Origin: Arthrobacter_M sp030063245
GTDB taxonomy: Bacteria > Actinomycetota > Actinomycetes > Actinomycetales > Micrococcaceae
Assembly: GCF_051131705.1 (NCBI RefSeq)
Contig: NZ_CP180316.1
Location: 2,852,001-2,916,000, forward strand
Direction: 5' to 3'
DNA: 64,000 nt
The notes under the pieces were generated by a model. The model was not told where the DNA came from. It worked only from the letters and a program-made list of their open reading frames with translations, and searched no databases. Below are positions 51,784 through 61,016 of this stretch, in pieces (within the stretch, counting starts at the first letter, position 1; every line of letters begins with the position of its first letter). Both the position numbers and the translations under genes were made by a program.

Positions 51784-52092
51784 TAATATGCCTAACGTCG
51801 GCTGAAAAAGACGATTTTGCTTCCCATAAGCCTAACCGTTTTGCTATATCATGGGGATTTTCGAAGCGTTTTAGGGCTGTTTCGACCCCGTCATAAGCCG
51901 CTCCGGCGGAACCAGCCGCGGCCGGGCGGACCCGCGCTGACGCGGATGTACAGAAGATGCCGCGGGAGTGTGCGGCCCCAATGAGTCATTGCTCACCCTT
52001 GTCCGGCTGATAATGTTTGGCACGAAGAGCCACCGGTCCCGATGCCCGCCTCCGGTGACCCGTAACGTCAAATGTGAAAGCAGCGAACCCTC
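51784..52092. other. Divergent promoter region
   Basis: 309 bp between two divergently transcribed genes. It holds the promoter at 51989-52016 for the permease. It also has two similar words, ATGCCTAACGT (51787-51797) and AAGCCTAACCG (near 51827), that could bind a regulator. No gene is seen. Confidence 0.55.
51989..52016 (+). promoter_or_regulatory. Candidate promoter of AI-2E-family permease
   Basis: -35 TTGCTC (51989-51994), 16-bp spacer, -10 TAATGT (52011-52016). It points to the TTG start at 52093 about 75 nt downstream. Confidence 0.5.
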
Positions 52093-53364
52093 TTGAGCTC
52101 AGCAGATGATCCCATTCAACCGCAACAGGACCCCGTCCCGGTGGAGGTCGCGTCGGTCCTGACCTCCGCGCGCCCCGGATTCTTCAAGCGGTCGATTGTT
52201 CAGCTCCACCGTCCCATTCCCGGAGCCCAGCCGCGGCGCCGGTTCGAAATGCCGCCCGAGGCCGCACCGGATTCCGCCGGTCCGGCGAAATCCGAGAACA
52301 CCAGATTCGGCGCCCCGGGCCCACGGATGTCCGTGCAGCACCCGATCTACATGGGCTTCATGGCCGCCGTCGGAATCGGCCTGGCGCTGTTCCTTTACTA
52401 CATGCTCACCAACACCGCGCAGCTTCTGCTGTGGATCCTGGCCGCGCTGTTCATCGCATTGGGGCTTGATCCGGTGGTCCGCTGGCTCGAGGCCCGCAAG
52501 GTGCCCCGACCCCTCGGCATCCTGATCTCGGTGGCGGTCCTGGTCGCCTTAGTTGCCGGGTTCTTCGCCACCCTGATTCCCACCATCGTGGAACAGACGA
52601 CCCAGCTCATCGACAGGGCACCCATCTGGATCACGGATTTCCTGAATTCGGACTTCTTCAAGAACGTGGACAGTCAATACCACGTGCGCGACAGGATCAC
52701 TGAGTCAGTCGCCAAGTTCTTCCAGGATTCCCAGGCCGTGGGCGGCATCTTCGGTGGTGTCGTGGGAGTCGGCAGCACCATCGCCAACGGCCTGTTCGGC
52801 GCGCTGGTGGTCCTGGTTCTGAGCCTGTATTTCCTGGCATCGCTGCCGGCGATGAAGCGCTGGGGCTACCGGCTGGCGCCGCGCTCGCGGCGTGCCAGAG
52901 TGCAAAGGCTGAGTGAAGAAATCACCCGCTCGGTCGGCAATTACGTGATTGGGCAGGTCTGCGTCGCGGTCATTAACGCGACCTTCGCCTTCATTCTGAT
53001 GACCGTTCTTGGCGTCCCGTTCAGCGTTCTGCTGGCATTCGTCGTCGCGCTTCTGGCCTTCATTCCACTGGTCGGCGGTATGATTGCCGCCATCGTGGTG
53101 ATCCTGGTTTCGCTCACCGCGGGCTGGCAGACGGCGGTATTCTTCGCCATCTTCTACTTCGCCTATCTGCAGTTCGAGGCGTACTTCATCTCGCCGCGGA
53201 TCATGCAGAAGGCGGTGGCCGTGCCGGGCGCCGTCGCGGTGATATCGGTGATCGCCGGCGGCAGCCTGCTGGGGGTGCTCGGCGCGCTGATTGCCATTCC
53301 CACCGCCGCCGCCGTGATGCTGCTGATCAAGGAAGTGTACATAGCGCGCCAGGATAAGCATTAG
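52093..53364 (+). CDS. AI-2E family transporter (PurR-regulated permease-type)
   Basis: 423 aa from TTG 52093. About eight hydrophobic segments. IALGLDPVVRWLEARKVPRP, IGQVCVAVINATFAFILMTV and IPLVGGMIAAIVVILVSLTA are family markers, followed by YLQFEAYFISPRIMQKAVAV. The name comes from TqsA; most members move ions such as Na+/H+ or unknown substrates, so autoinducer transport is not implied. The first 75 residues are a soluble, Pro/Arg-rich tail. Confidence 0.93.
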   Translation: MSSADDPIQPQQDPVPVEVASVLTSARPGFFKRSIVQLHRPIPGAQPRRRFEMPPEAAPDSAGPAKSENTRFGAPGPRMSVQHPIYMGFMAAVGIGLALFLYYMLTNTAQLLLWILAALFIALGLDPVVRWLEARKVPRPLGILISVAVLVALVAGFFATLIPTIVEQTTQLIDRAPIWITDFLNSDFFKNVDSQYHVRDRITESVAKFFQDSQAVGGIFGGVVGVGSTIANGLFGALVVLVLSLYFLASLPAMKRWGYRLAPRSRRARVQRLSEEITRSVGNYVIGQVCVAVINATFAFILMTVLGVPFSVLLAFVVALLAFIPLVGGMIAAIVVILVSLTAGWQTAVFFAIFYFAYLQFEAYFISPRIMQKAVAVPGAVAVISVIAGGSLLGVLGALIAIPTAAAVMLLIKEVYIARQDKH

Positions 53365-53445
53365 GCGCCGCAGGCAGGACGGCGGACGGGCGGGCCAGCG
53401 GGCGGCTGACGTCGGGTGTCCGGGCCGCCAGGGACTGCAGGCCCG

Positions 53446-54240
53446 CTATTGAGCCGCCGATGACAGCGGCCCATCCCATTCGGCGGGCAGCACCGTGCCG
53501 GGAGAGCCGAGCACCGCGGACGCAATCTCGTTCAATGCCCTCGCGGTGAATTTCTCGCCGACCCATAAGTGCTTGCCACCGTCGATGCCGATGACCGCGG
53601 CCTGCGGAATCCGGGCAAACCGCGCGGCGGCCTCCACCGGGCGAAGATAGTCATCGAATTCGGGGACCAGCGCGGTCAGTGGCTTTCGCCCGGCGGCCCA
53701 GGCATCCAGGTCCTCATCGGTGGCCCGATGCAGCGGGGGCGACAACAGCACCGCTCCTTCGACGGCGCTGGCCACGGGTTCACGCGAGCCGTATTTGAGC
53801 ACCAGCTCGGTGCCGAAAGACCAGCCGACCAGCCACCGGTTCGGCAGCCGCCGTCGGAGCGCAAAATCCACCGCGGCTGCCACGTCGGCCCGCTCCGAGA
53901 TACCCCCATCGAACGATCCGTCGCTCTGACCGCGCGGAGAGGATGTGCCTCTGGTGTTGAATCGCAGCACGGCGATCCCGGCCAGTGCCGGCAGCCGGTA
54001 CGACGCCTTCCGAAATACATGGGAATCCATGAACCCGCCGTGCGTGGGCAGCGGGTGGAGGGTAATCACGGTCCCCCTGATCTCTCCCGACTCAGGGACC
54101 GCCAGCTCTCCCACCAGGCGCAGCCCGTCGTCCGTCGTCAGCTCGATGTTCTCGCGCCGGGCCGGGAGCACGGAAGCGGCACGGATTAGCTCCGGCACTC
54201 CCGATATGGAATATACAAACGATGCAGGGTCGAAAGTCAT
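53446..54240 (-). CDS. Alpha/beta-hydrolase
   Basis: 264 aa from ATG 54240; the longer frame is not favoured. RGTVITLHPLPTHGGFMDSH gives the oxyanion region, FALRRRLPNRWLVGWSFGTE has the nucleophile elbow GWSFG with Ser, and IGIDGGKHLWVGEKFTARAL has the catalytic His. It may act as an esterase or thioesterase; the substrate is unknown. Tail-to-tail with the permease gene, 81 bp apart. Confidence 0.88.
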   Translation of the reverse strand: MTFDPASFVYSISGVPELIRAASVLPARRENIELTTDDGLRLVGELAVPESGEIRGTVITLHPLPTHGGFMDSHVFRKASYRLPALAGIAVLRFNTRGTSSPRGQSDGSFDGGISERADVAAAVDFALRRRLPNRWLVGWSFGTELVLKYGSREPVASAVEGAVLLSPPLHRATDEDLDAWAAGRKPLTALVPEFDDYLRPVEAAARFARIPQAAVIGIDGGKHLWVGEKFTARALNEIASAVLGSPGTVLPAEWDGPLSSAAQ

Positions 54241-54333
54241 GCGTCTCAGTTTAGCGGCGCCAACAGGCACATTACGCGCATCAGCGGCGGGTTGGCGGCG
54301 TGGTCGGCACGAAGTGGCAAGGACGCTTAAACC

Positions 54334-54355
54334 GTTCAATCGAAATCAATTGAAC
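54334..54355. repeat. 7-bp inverted repeat upstream of alpha/beta-hydrolase
   Basis: GTTCAAT (54334-54340) and ATTGAAC (54349-54355) with 8 nt between. The half-site matches the ATTGAAC of the candidate IclR operator at 12518, which may be chance. Confidence 0.4.
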
Positions 54356-54478
54356 GCCGCCTGCGCCTTGCAATCACTCGCCCCCGATCTTGATACCTGC
54401 CCCGATTCCATACAAATCGGAGGATCTCCCCCTGCACAGGTACCGGTGATTACGGGGGGGGGTGTCCCTATGTTTTTG

Positions 54479-55362
54479 TCAAGCCGCTTTTGGGGTTTTT
54501 TCTTCGTAGATGCTCATGTCTCTGAGCATGGCGAAGAGCATGTCGCAGCGGCGCCGGGCCAGGGCGATCAGGGCCTGGTTGTGGCGTTTCCCTTGGGCGC
54601 GTTTTCGGTCGTAGTAGTCCCGTGAGGTGGGGTCCTTGAGGGCGGCGAACGCGGACAGGAAGAGAGCGCGCTTGAGGATCTTGTTGCCCTTCCTGGAGGG
54701 GTGGTCTCCCCGGATGGACGTCCCTGATCGCCAGGTCACCGGCGCCAGTCCGGAATAGGAGGCCAGATGCCCGGCGGTGGCGAAGTGTTTACCGACGACT
54801 TCGGTGAGGATCCTGGCTTCGGTCCTGATCCCGACCGCCGGTATCGAGCTCAGGACGAGGTGAAGAGGGTGGGCCTCCACGAGCGCCTCGACCCGGGTAT
54901 GGACTTCGACCCGGGCTTTACGCAGACCGGCGAGCATGCCTGCCAGTTGGGGCAGCACGATGCCGGCTCCGGCGGTGCCGGCGACGACCACGGTTTGCTC
55001 GCCGAGGGCGGTAAAGATATCGGCTGCCCAGTGTTTGCCTGCCCGCGGGGCGAACTTGGCCAGGTACGTGGCCACCCGTGCCTGGCCGGCGGTCTTCAGT
55101 GCGGTGGGGGTCGGATATTTCACCAGCAGCTCCGCCATTGCCGGGTGGTCCAGGTGTGCGCCGATCACCCGTTCGAGGGCCGGGTGGATCTGGGTCAGAA
55201 GCCCGCGGATACGGTTTGATGTAGCGGTGGTCTGCTGGGTCAGATCATCATCAAAACCGCACAGCATCGACAGCTCGGCGATCTGCTCATCGGCGACCTC
55301 GATCGAGCGCAGGGTGTGCGGCATCGTCCGGGCTCCTCGGCGATGATGTACGCGTCCCGGGC
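54479..55362 (-). pseudogene. IS110-family transposase, C-terminal part (split by element)
   Basis: The C-terminal half of the IS110 transposase: ARTMPHTLRSIEVADEQIAE, then the Transposase_20 domain (SSIPAVGIRTEARILTEVVG ... GLAPVTWRSGTSIRGDHPSR KG). The catalytic Ser region is present. Reading back toward the junction it shows DARDAYIIAE, then a 1-base loss near 55335 that breaks the frame. The N-terminal half lies at 60684-61016 on the same strand, 5.3 kb away. Joining at 55362/60684 restores GEAKTDARDAYI, so the gene was split by the insertion at 55363-60683. Confidence 0.92.
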
Positions 55363-55396
55363 ATCTTCTCCGAACTATGAAATTGCAGGGAAATCG

Positions 55397-56832
55397 GGCT
55401 CTCCTGACACATCCGTGGGTCATTTCCGTCCCGGGAGCACCGGTTTACGGCCACCCAGGCTGAGCATGGCCAGGCTGATCAGGGTCTCGGGGGACTTGAA
55501 CCCGAACGCCACCCGGGTGATCAGCCTGATCTTCGTATTCATGGATTCAATCCGTCCGTTCGACAGCCCGTGTTCGATGGATGCCAGGATGCTGTCGCGG
55601 TGCTTGACGATGGCCTTTTGGAGTTTCACGAAGGAGGGGATCCTGGATCTCCTGGCCCAGGACACCCATCGGTCCAGGGCCACCACGGCTTCGGCATAAG
55701 GGAGCTTGAAGACCGTGCGCAGCCCTTCCTTCAAGTAGTAGGCCCGGCCCAGGACGGGGTCGGTCTGCACGATCCAGGACAGCTTCGCCTGCTGCTTTTC
55801 GGTGAGGTCCTCGGGGTTCTTCCAGAGTGCGTAGCGGCTGTTCTTCAGCTTGGTGGCCCGCTCACTGTCGGGCCTCTCCGGCGCGACCTTGGGTGGTCGT
55901 CCGCGGCCACGGGCCGGTTCGTTCTCCCGGGCCGCTTTCCGTGCCCGGTTCCAGGCGGTGCGCCGCTCTGCATCCAGGGCGTCGGTGGCCCACATGACGA
56001 TGTGGAACGGGTCGGCCACGCGGACCGCTTGGGGGCAGCGCGCGGCCACGACGGTGGCGATCCACTCGGCCGCATCCGCGGATACATGCGTGATCTCGGT
56101 GCACCGTTCGTCCACCAGAGCGTCGAAGAACTTGCCCAGGGTGGCCTTGTCCCGTCCCGGCGAGGCCCAGATGAGCCGGCCCGAATCATGGTCCACGACC
56201 ACGGTGAGGTACTTGTGTCCGCGCTTGTAAGAGATCTCGTCAATGCCAATGCGTGTCAGGTTCGCGAACGGGTCGAAGGTCGCGGCGGTGTCTTTCCAAA
56301 CCCGATCGATGATCGAGCCCACGGTGCGCCAGGCGATGCGCATCAACTGGGTGACAGCGCTCTTGGAAGTCTGGGTGGCCAGCCAGGCGATCTGCTGGTC
56401 AAAGATCCTGTGTGGCCAGCCTGGTGCCGGGCCCACGGGACGGCGGCGACGGTGACCCCGTGCTCGGGGCAGCGCACCCGCGGTGATTCGGCGACCAGGT
56501 AGGTTTCGATGGTTCCCAGATCCAGGGTCCGCCATCTCCTGGGACCACCGCCGCGGTCGTATCGGCGGCACCGCCTGGAACAGATCCCGCACCGGTTGCG
56601 CATGGACTTCATGGGGCTCACCAAGGCGATGAAAACACCGGTGTCCTCCTCGAAATCCAGACCCCGGACAATCGTTTTTTCGACACCCAGCAGGGTGCAC
56701 CATATGCTTGATTTCTGCACGCCGTTTTCCAACCTCGATTTTTGTACCTTTGACAGTCAAAAATCCTAGGTAGAAAGCGGCGTGTGGTCGTTAAGGCGCG
56801 CAGGTCACGCCCACGGATATGTCACAAGAGCC
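55397..56832 (-). mobile_element. ISL3-type insertion sequence, 1436 bp
   Basis: Inverted ends read inward GGCTCTCCTGACACATCCG (left, 55397 on) and GGCTCTTGTGACATATCCG (right, ending 56832). A perfect 8-bp duplication GGAAATCG flanks it (55389-55396 and 56833-56840), as expected for ISL3. It lies 34 nt inside the left end of the recombinase element and after the TnpB-like stop, so it hits no gene. Its transposase gene is frameshifted. Confidence 0.94.
55420..56732 (-). pseudogene. ISL3-family transposase with a frameshift
   Basis: The N-terminal zinc-finger region (SMRNRCGICSRRCRRYDRGG ... RVRCPEHGVTVAAVPWARHQ) runs in one frame from ATG 56732. The rest is in the next frame (RIFDQQIAWLATQTSKSAVT ... 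RIGIDEISYKRGHKYLTVVV ... SADAAEWIATVVAARCPQAV ... GRIESMNTKIRLITRVAFGF). The switch lies near 56410, where one base is lost after GGCCACAC. The DDE core appears complete. The full product would be about 438 aa. Loss of the frame should disable it unless slippage rescues it. Confidence 0.88.
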
Positions 56833-56846
56833 GGAAATCGTCCATA

Positions 56847-59348
56847 TTACGGGCCGATTCGGGGGTCGGGTGGGTTGATGTTGGTGCGGCCGGCGGCTTG
56901 GGTGAAGGTGGGCATGCCGAGTTGGGTCGTGGTTCGGCGTTCGGTGATCTGGTCCATTTCGGCAAGTTTGGCCCGCGCCCCTGCGAGACTGACTTTGAGG
57001 CCTTCGGCTTCTCCGAGCCAGCGGTGGGACTCGGCTTCAGCGATGCGGTCGATGAGGTTGTCGCGGATCTGTGCGAGGCGGGGTCTGGCTGTGGGATCGG
57101 GCCGCAGCAGCGGGCAGCGCAGGCAGCTGTGCTCGTGGATGCAGGGCGTGTCGTAGGAGCGGCCGCAGTCGCCGACGGAAACCTTGCGGTGTTCGAAGTG
57201 GCCGATGAACTCGGCCCATTCCGCGTCGGTGGGGGTTCGGTATTCCTGGCTGGGGCGTAGCGCGCGGCGGCGGGCGATGAATTCACGGTGGCCGTTGATG
57301 ACTTCTTCGGGGTAGACAGCCTTGTATCCCATGGTGGTGTTGATGTCGCGGTGTCCGGCGACGAGTTGGGCTATGTGCGGTGGCATGCCGTGCATGATCG
57401 CGTCGGTGATGAAGATCCGGCGGAAGTCGTGGAAGGTGTAGCGCATCGGGGTGCCGCCGCCGTCCTTGATGCCGAGTTCTTCCAGGGCGTGGTCGAGGTA
57501 TTGGCGCAGGGCGCCTTCGGATACTGCCCGGTGGTCCAGTCGCCGCCGCCATTGAAACAACAGGGGCAGGGGCGGGTTGTAGACGCGTTCGTTTTTGTCG
57601 TAGGACACTACCGGCGGGACGTGGGGTTGCCCGGCGCGGATTCGGGAGACGATCTGGGAGAGCACGTCGGCGAGTTCTGGTGAGATGACCAGTATGCGTT
57701 CGGCGTCGGTTTTGGAAGGGGCGATCTGTAGCAGGGGAACCAGTTCCCCTGTGTCGGGGAGCCGGTATTGGATCAGGCTGTGGTGTGAGAGTTCGCCGAG
57801 TTCTTCGATGCGAATGCCCGTGTGGCGCAGCACCTCGACCATGGCCCAGGTCCAGAAACCGCGATGCTCTCCGAACGTCAGATCGCGGCGTGGTCCGCCG
57901 TCCGGGTCCTCGGCCCAGACCCGGCTGGTGGTTTCGGTTTTCATGGCCGTTCTGCGCAGTGTTTGGCCGGCAGCGGTAAAAAGTTCACCCGCGACGGTGC
58001 GTGTCCCGGCTGCCAGCAGGTCGCTGGTGAGTGCCCGTTCGGTCTGCACCCATGAGATCAGTGCCGGGAGCACCGGCAGCCGTTCGCGGGTGCGTTGGTC
58101 CGTGCGTGATTTGCGGGCCAACCGGTCTTTTTTGTGGGAGACATCCGTGGCGCTGACCGGGCAACGCACTGCCCACTCACCCCACCGTGCGGGGTCGTCA
58201 TCGGCCCATTCGGCCAGGTCCAGGTAGAAGGCGCGCACGGCAGAAAAAACGCTGCGTCCATCCAGCCGTGCCGACGTCCTTTGGATCTGCTCCCCGTTGG
58301 CCGAGGTGCTGGTGCGGGCACGGGTCATGACCCGCTTTTTCCAAGACGCGGCGACCTCGCGGGAGAACTTCAGTGAATCGATCCCTGGCTGGTGGGCTTC
58401 GAGGTCGGCCCAGAACAATTTGCCCAACAGGTAGGCGGTGCGTTGCAATGACGAGAAGTCCATCGCCAGCTGGCGTTCCCGCAGGTAGTCCACGAGCACG
58501 TCCCGGACCGGCAGGCACTTGATCTTGTACCGGTCGATCAGCTGCTCGCAGGTGGATTGGCCGTTGCCGGAGAACATTTCAAGGGCGGCGGGGGCATCCT
58601 CGCCCAAGACACCGTGCTGGCGCAGCAGTTGATAGAACAGCGGGCTGCGGGCGTTGGTCTGGGTCCCGGTGCCGATACTGGTGACGGTCGCGAGCAGCTC
58701 AACGCAGTCTCCAACCCGCACCGCCGAGACCGGTCCTCCCTTGACGGCCATGATGACCGCGATCCGTGTCAGGGCCTGTTGCCTGGTTTGCGACTCCAGG
58801 TGCGCTTCGGTGCAGGCCCGGTTCAGGGCGGCGAACGCCGTGCTGTCGCGGGTGCGCGCCATCTCGGGGGCCAATGCCCGTCGCGCCGGGGCGAAACGCA
58901 ACAGCCAGTTCAGGCCCGGACGGATCACATCGGCGCAGATCAGCACCATCAGGCCGATGCTCAGGTGGGGTGCGGGCTCCCCAGGGGCGTTCCGCGACCG
59001 GCCGACGGACTCGCCAACGAACAAGTCCCGCCAGTCGCCGGCAGCCTCCGCGCCGCTGGCCTGCCACCGTTGTTGCCAGTTCCCGCCGGGGAAACCGGCC
59101 AGCCAGCCCAGCACCGCCAACACTCCCGTGCGGCGGATCCGCTGGCTGTTCGGATTCTCCAAGCTGAACGGTGCCGCAAGCACGCGGGCCAGCACCGCGG
59201 AACTATCATCACAGGTCGAAGGCCACGAAGGATCAACCCCGCGCGCGGGGAACGCGGCCATCAGCTGCGCCCCGGTTTGCGCAACTGTGCGGCCCGCCGC
59301 CGCATCACTGGCCACCGGCGGAGCATGCAGTTGTCCGCTGCCCGTCAT
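56847..59348 (-). CDS. Large tyrosine recombinase (TnpB-like)
   Basis: 833 aa. The catalytic domain sits at about residues 470-690 with Arg513 (RHTGIRIEELGEL), Lys546 (SKTDAERILV), His640 and Arg643 (TFHDFRRIFITD), His666 and the nucleophile Tyr675 (AGHRDINTTMGYKAVYP). All residues of the tyrosine recombinase set are present. After it comes a Cys-rich stretch, Cys728, 736, 742 and 745 (CGRSYDTPCIHEHSCLRCPL), likely zinc-binding, as in Tn554 TnpB. The first 460 residues are a long helical region of unknown role. Its ATG overlaps the stop of the TnpA-like gene by 4 nt. Confidence 0.92.
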   Translation of the reverse strand: MTGSGQLHAPPVASDAAAGRTVAQTGAQLMAAFPARGVDPSWPSTCDDSSAVLARVLAAPFSLENPNSQRIRRTGVLAVLGWLAGFPGGNWQQRWQASGAEAAGDWRDLFVGESVGRSRNAPGEPAPHLSIGLMVLICADVIRPGLNWLLRFAPARRALAPEMARTRDSTAFAALNRACTEAHLESQTRQQALTRIAVIMAVKGGPVSAVRVGDCVELLATVTSIGTGTQTNARSPLFYQLLRQHGVLGEDAPAALEMFSGNGQSTCEQLIDRYKIKCLPVRDVLVDYLRERQLAMDFSSLQRTAYLLGKLFWADLEAHQPGIDSLKFSREVAASWKKRVMTRARTSTSANGEQIQRTSARLDGRSVFSAVRAFYLDLAEWADDDPARWGEWAVRCPVSATDVSHKKDRLARKSRTDQRTRERLPVLPALISWVQTERALTSDLLAAGTRTVAGELFTAAGQTLRRTAMKTETTSRVWAEDPDGGPRRDLTFGEHRGFWTWAMVEVLRHTGIRIEELGELSHHSLIQYRLPDTGELVPLLQIAPSKTDAERILVISPELADVLSQIVSRIRAGQPHVPPVVSYDKNERVYNPPLPLLFQWRRRLDHRAVSEGALRQYLDHALEELGIKDGGGTPMRYTFHDFRRIFITDAIMHGMPPHIAQLVAGHRDINTTMGYKAVYPEEVINGHREFIARRRALRPSQEYRTPTDAEWAEFIGHFEHRKVSVGDCGRSYDTPCIHEHSCLRCPLLRPDPTARPRLAQIRDNLIDRIAEAESHRWLGEAEGLKVSLAGARAKLAEMDQITERRTTTQLGMPTFTQAAGRTNINPPDPRIGP

Positions 59349-60607
59349 GGCTGGTTCCCTCCGAAGAGGATCTGCAGGCTTTCGGGCCGGTAACCGGGTG
59401 CAGGTGCAGGCACGGGGTCACGCAGGAGCTGCCGGGCATGAAAGGCAAGCACTCCGGCAATCACGTCCTCAGTCACGGGGTTCAAATAGCGCTGCGTGGT
59501 CGATAAAAATGCATGACCCAGGACCCATTGCACGTCGGTCAACGGCATCTTCGGATCCTGGGCCATCCGGTAGGCGGCCGTGTGGCGAAGGTCGTGCAGC
59601 GACCACGCCGTGCCCAGCGATGTATTCGCCCGATCGAACATCGCCCGTGCCGCATCATAGGTCAAGGCCCGGAACGGACGGCGCAACGTCCACCACAACG
59701 GTTCATCCCTGCCCGGCGGAACCAAGCCCGACACTTGTGCCTGATAGAGACGCAACCAGACGAACGCGTCCGGCGCGGCAGGCAATGGCTGCAACGCGCC
59801 GGTTCCCTTGCGCACCACGGTGACCAATTGCTGCCCGGGATCAACATCAGCCACCGTGGCCCCCAACAGCTCCGAAGCCCGGGCACCGGTCGAGACCCAG
59901 AACGCGACCAACGCCCGGTCCCGATGCGACCCCAGCTGGGCGAACAACCGATCGAACTGGTCATCCGGGATCGCCCGTGGAACCCGGGTCACGACCTTGG
60001 GCCGGTAGCGGCCGCGGCGCTGCCCGGCAGACGCATCCATCGGGTTGTGATGCGCCCCCGCCCGGCTGCCTCCACGGGCACGGGCCAGAGGAAACGGGTT
60101 GAGCATCGGCCCGGTGCCCGCTTCCAGGTGAAAGTCGTAGAAGCCACGCAACACACTCTCGCAATGCGCCACCGTTACCGCAGCATACCTGTCGCCGTCC
60201 GGGGCCTTGCCCGGCCCTGGATTCCCCCTATCCGACCCGGGCGTCGCGTCTGAACCCGGCCCTCCACCCTCGGGGTAACGCCAATGACGCCGAACCGGCT
60301 TGAGCGCCACCTGCAACCAACGGCAGAAATCACGCGCTTCGACCTGGGTTGCCTGATCCCACGCCATCCCAAGGGCCGCCAGGAATCGAAACCAGCGCAA
60401 CAAGTCCATGCCATAGGACCGCAGTGTCGTCGCCGGCCGCCCGCAGGCCACCAGCTCGCAGAAGAACGCCGCCGCCGGTCCTATCGTCGCTCCGGCGCCA
60501 TCAACCAGCCGATACGGTTCGAAGGGATTGCCGGTGGCCTTCAACGCACCCGAGGGCGGCACCACCAGCTCGGACAGTACCCGCGGCATGTTCTCTTCGT
60601 TGACCAT
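59345..60607 (-). CDS. Tyrosine recombinase (TnpA-like)
   Basis: 420 aa. Core-binding domain (SAM-like) at about residues 45-165 with a Gly/Pro/Asp-rich loop (EGGGPGSDATPGSDRGNPGP) inserted. Catalytic domain 205-385: Arg243 (GARASELLG), Lys267 (VRKGTG), His338 and Arg341 (SLHDLRHTAAY), His365 and Tyr374 (LGHAFLSTTQRYLNP). Complete catalytic set. First gene of the pair; ATG 60607 lies 62 nt from the right core repeat, which should hold its promoter. Confidence 0.93.
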   Translation of the reverse strand: MVNEENMPRVLSELVVPPSGALKATGNPFEPYRLVDGAGATIGPAAAFFCELVACGRPATTLRSYGMDLLRWFRFLAALGMAWDQATQVEARDFCRWLQVALKPVRRHWRYPEGGGPGSDATPGSDRGNPGPGKAPDGDRYAAVTVAHCESVLRGFYDFHLEAGTGPMLNPFPLARARGGSRAGAHHNPMDASAGQRRGRYRPKVVTRVPRAIPDDQFDRLFAQLGSHRDRALVAFWVSTGARASELLGATVADVDPGQQLVTVVRKGTGALQPLPAAPDAFVWLRLYQAQVSGLVPPGRDEPLWWTLRRPFRALTYDAARAMFDRANTSLGTAWSLHDLRHTAAYRMAQDPKMPLTDVQWVLGHAFLSTTQRYLNPVTEDVIAGVLAFHARQLLRDPVPAPAPGYRPESLQILFGGNQP

Positions 60608-60683
60608 GAGAACAGAACCTAGCCGATACCAGCCGGCGCCGCCTACGGTTCTCCGGCGTGGGCCCGGTTAGTTCGGTTAACAC

Positions 60684-61016
60684 GTCGGTTTTAGCCTCGC
60701 CGGGGTGCAGATCCGCGATCCGGCGCATCGCCAACCCGGGCAGGTAACCGACCAGGATTCCGGCGGCCCGGGCCGTCGCCACCGGCAGCGCACCAATGGT
60801 GGCGGGCTGGTCCACGACCAGCAGTAGCGTGCCGTTTTTGGCCAGTGTGTCGATGATCGCCCGCAGCTTCGCTTCGTCCTGAGGCAAAGCCTTATCGAGC
60901 AGCTTCTTCCCGGATTTATCCAGCGCCACCGCGTGGTGATTGCTCTTGCCGACATCGACTCCGCTGAAGACATCGATACTCTCGTAATCCTTAATCAACC
61001 TCAAAACCTCCCGCAT
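60684..61016 (-). pseudogene. IS110-family transposase, N-terminal part (split by element)
   Basis: From ATG 61016: SIDVFSGVDVGKSNHHAVAL, then LLLVVDQPATIGALPVATAR and MRRIADLHPGEAKTD. This is the RuvC-like DEDD domain with its first Asp in VDVGKS and another in VVDQP. The text then leaves IS110 at base 60684; the next residues of the family, ARDAYIIAE, are at 55362 on the same strand. The annotated open frame to 60501 is a chimera with the element end. Confidence 0.92.

Larger units (their letters stand above)
55363..60683 (-). mobile_element. Dual tyrosine-recombinase element inserted in an IS110 transposase gene
   Basis: Outer limits come from the IS110 gene: removing exactly this span rejoins its two halves with no gained or lost base and no target duplication. 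The ends are symmetric: left ATCTTCT then CCGAACTA (55370-55377), right TAGTTCGG (60669-60676) then TTAACAC, so each 8-bp core is 7 nt from the junction. Inside are two recombinase genes overlapping by 4 nt, filling almost all of it. No third recombinase, small TnpC-like gene or cargo is seen. An ISL3-type element (55397-56832) sits in its left end; without it the element is about 3.9 kb. Tn554-like elements share the TnpA/TnpB pair. Confidence 0.85.

Noticed and set aside
52093..53364. Quorum-sensing function for the AI-2E family gene
   Set aside because: The family name is historical. No luxS or other autoinducer gene is in the window, and many members move ions.
56822..57286. Possible TnpC-like third gene in the recombinase element
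   Set aside because: This frame lies wholly inside the TnpB-like gene and gives Pro/Ser/Thr-rich shadow text. No small accessory gene is seen between TnpB and the left end.
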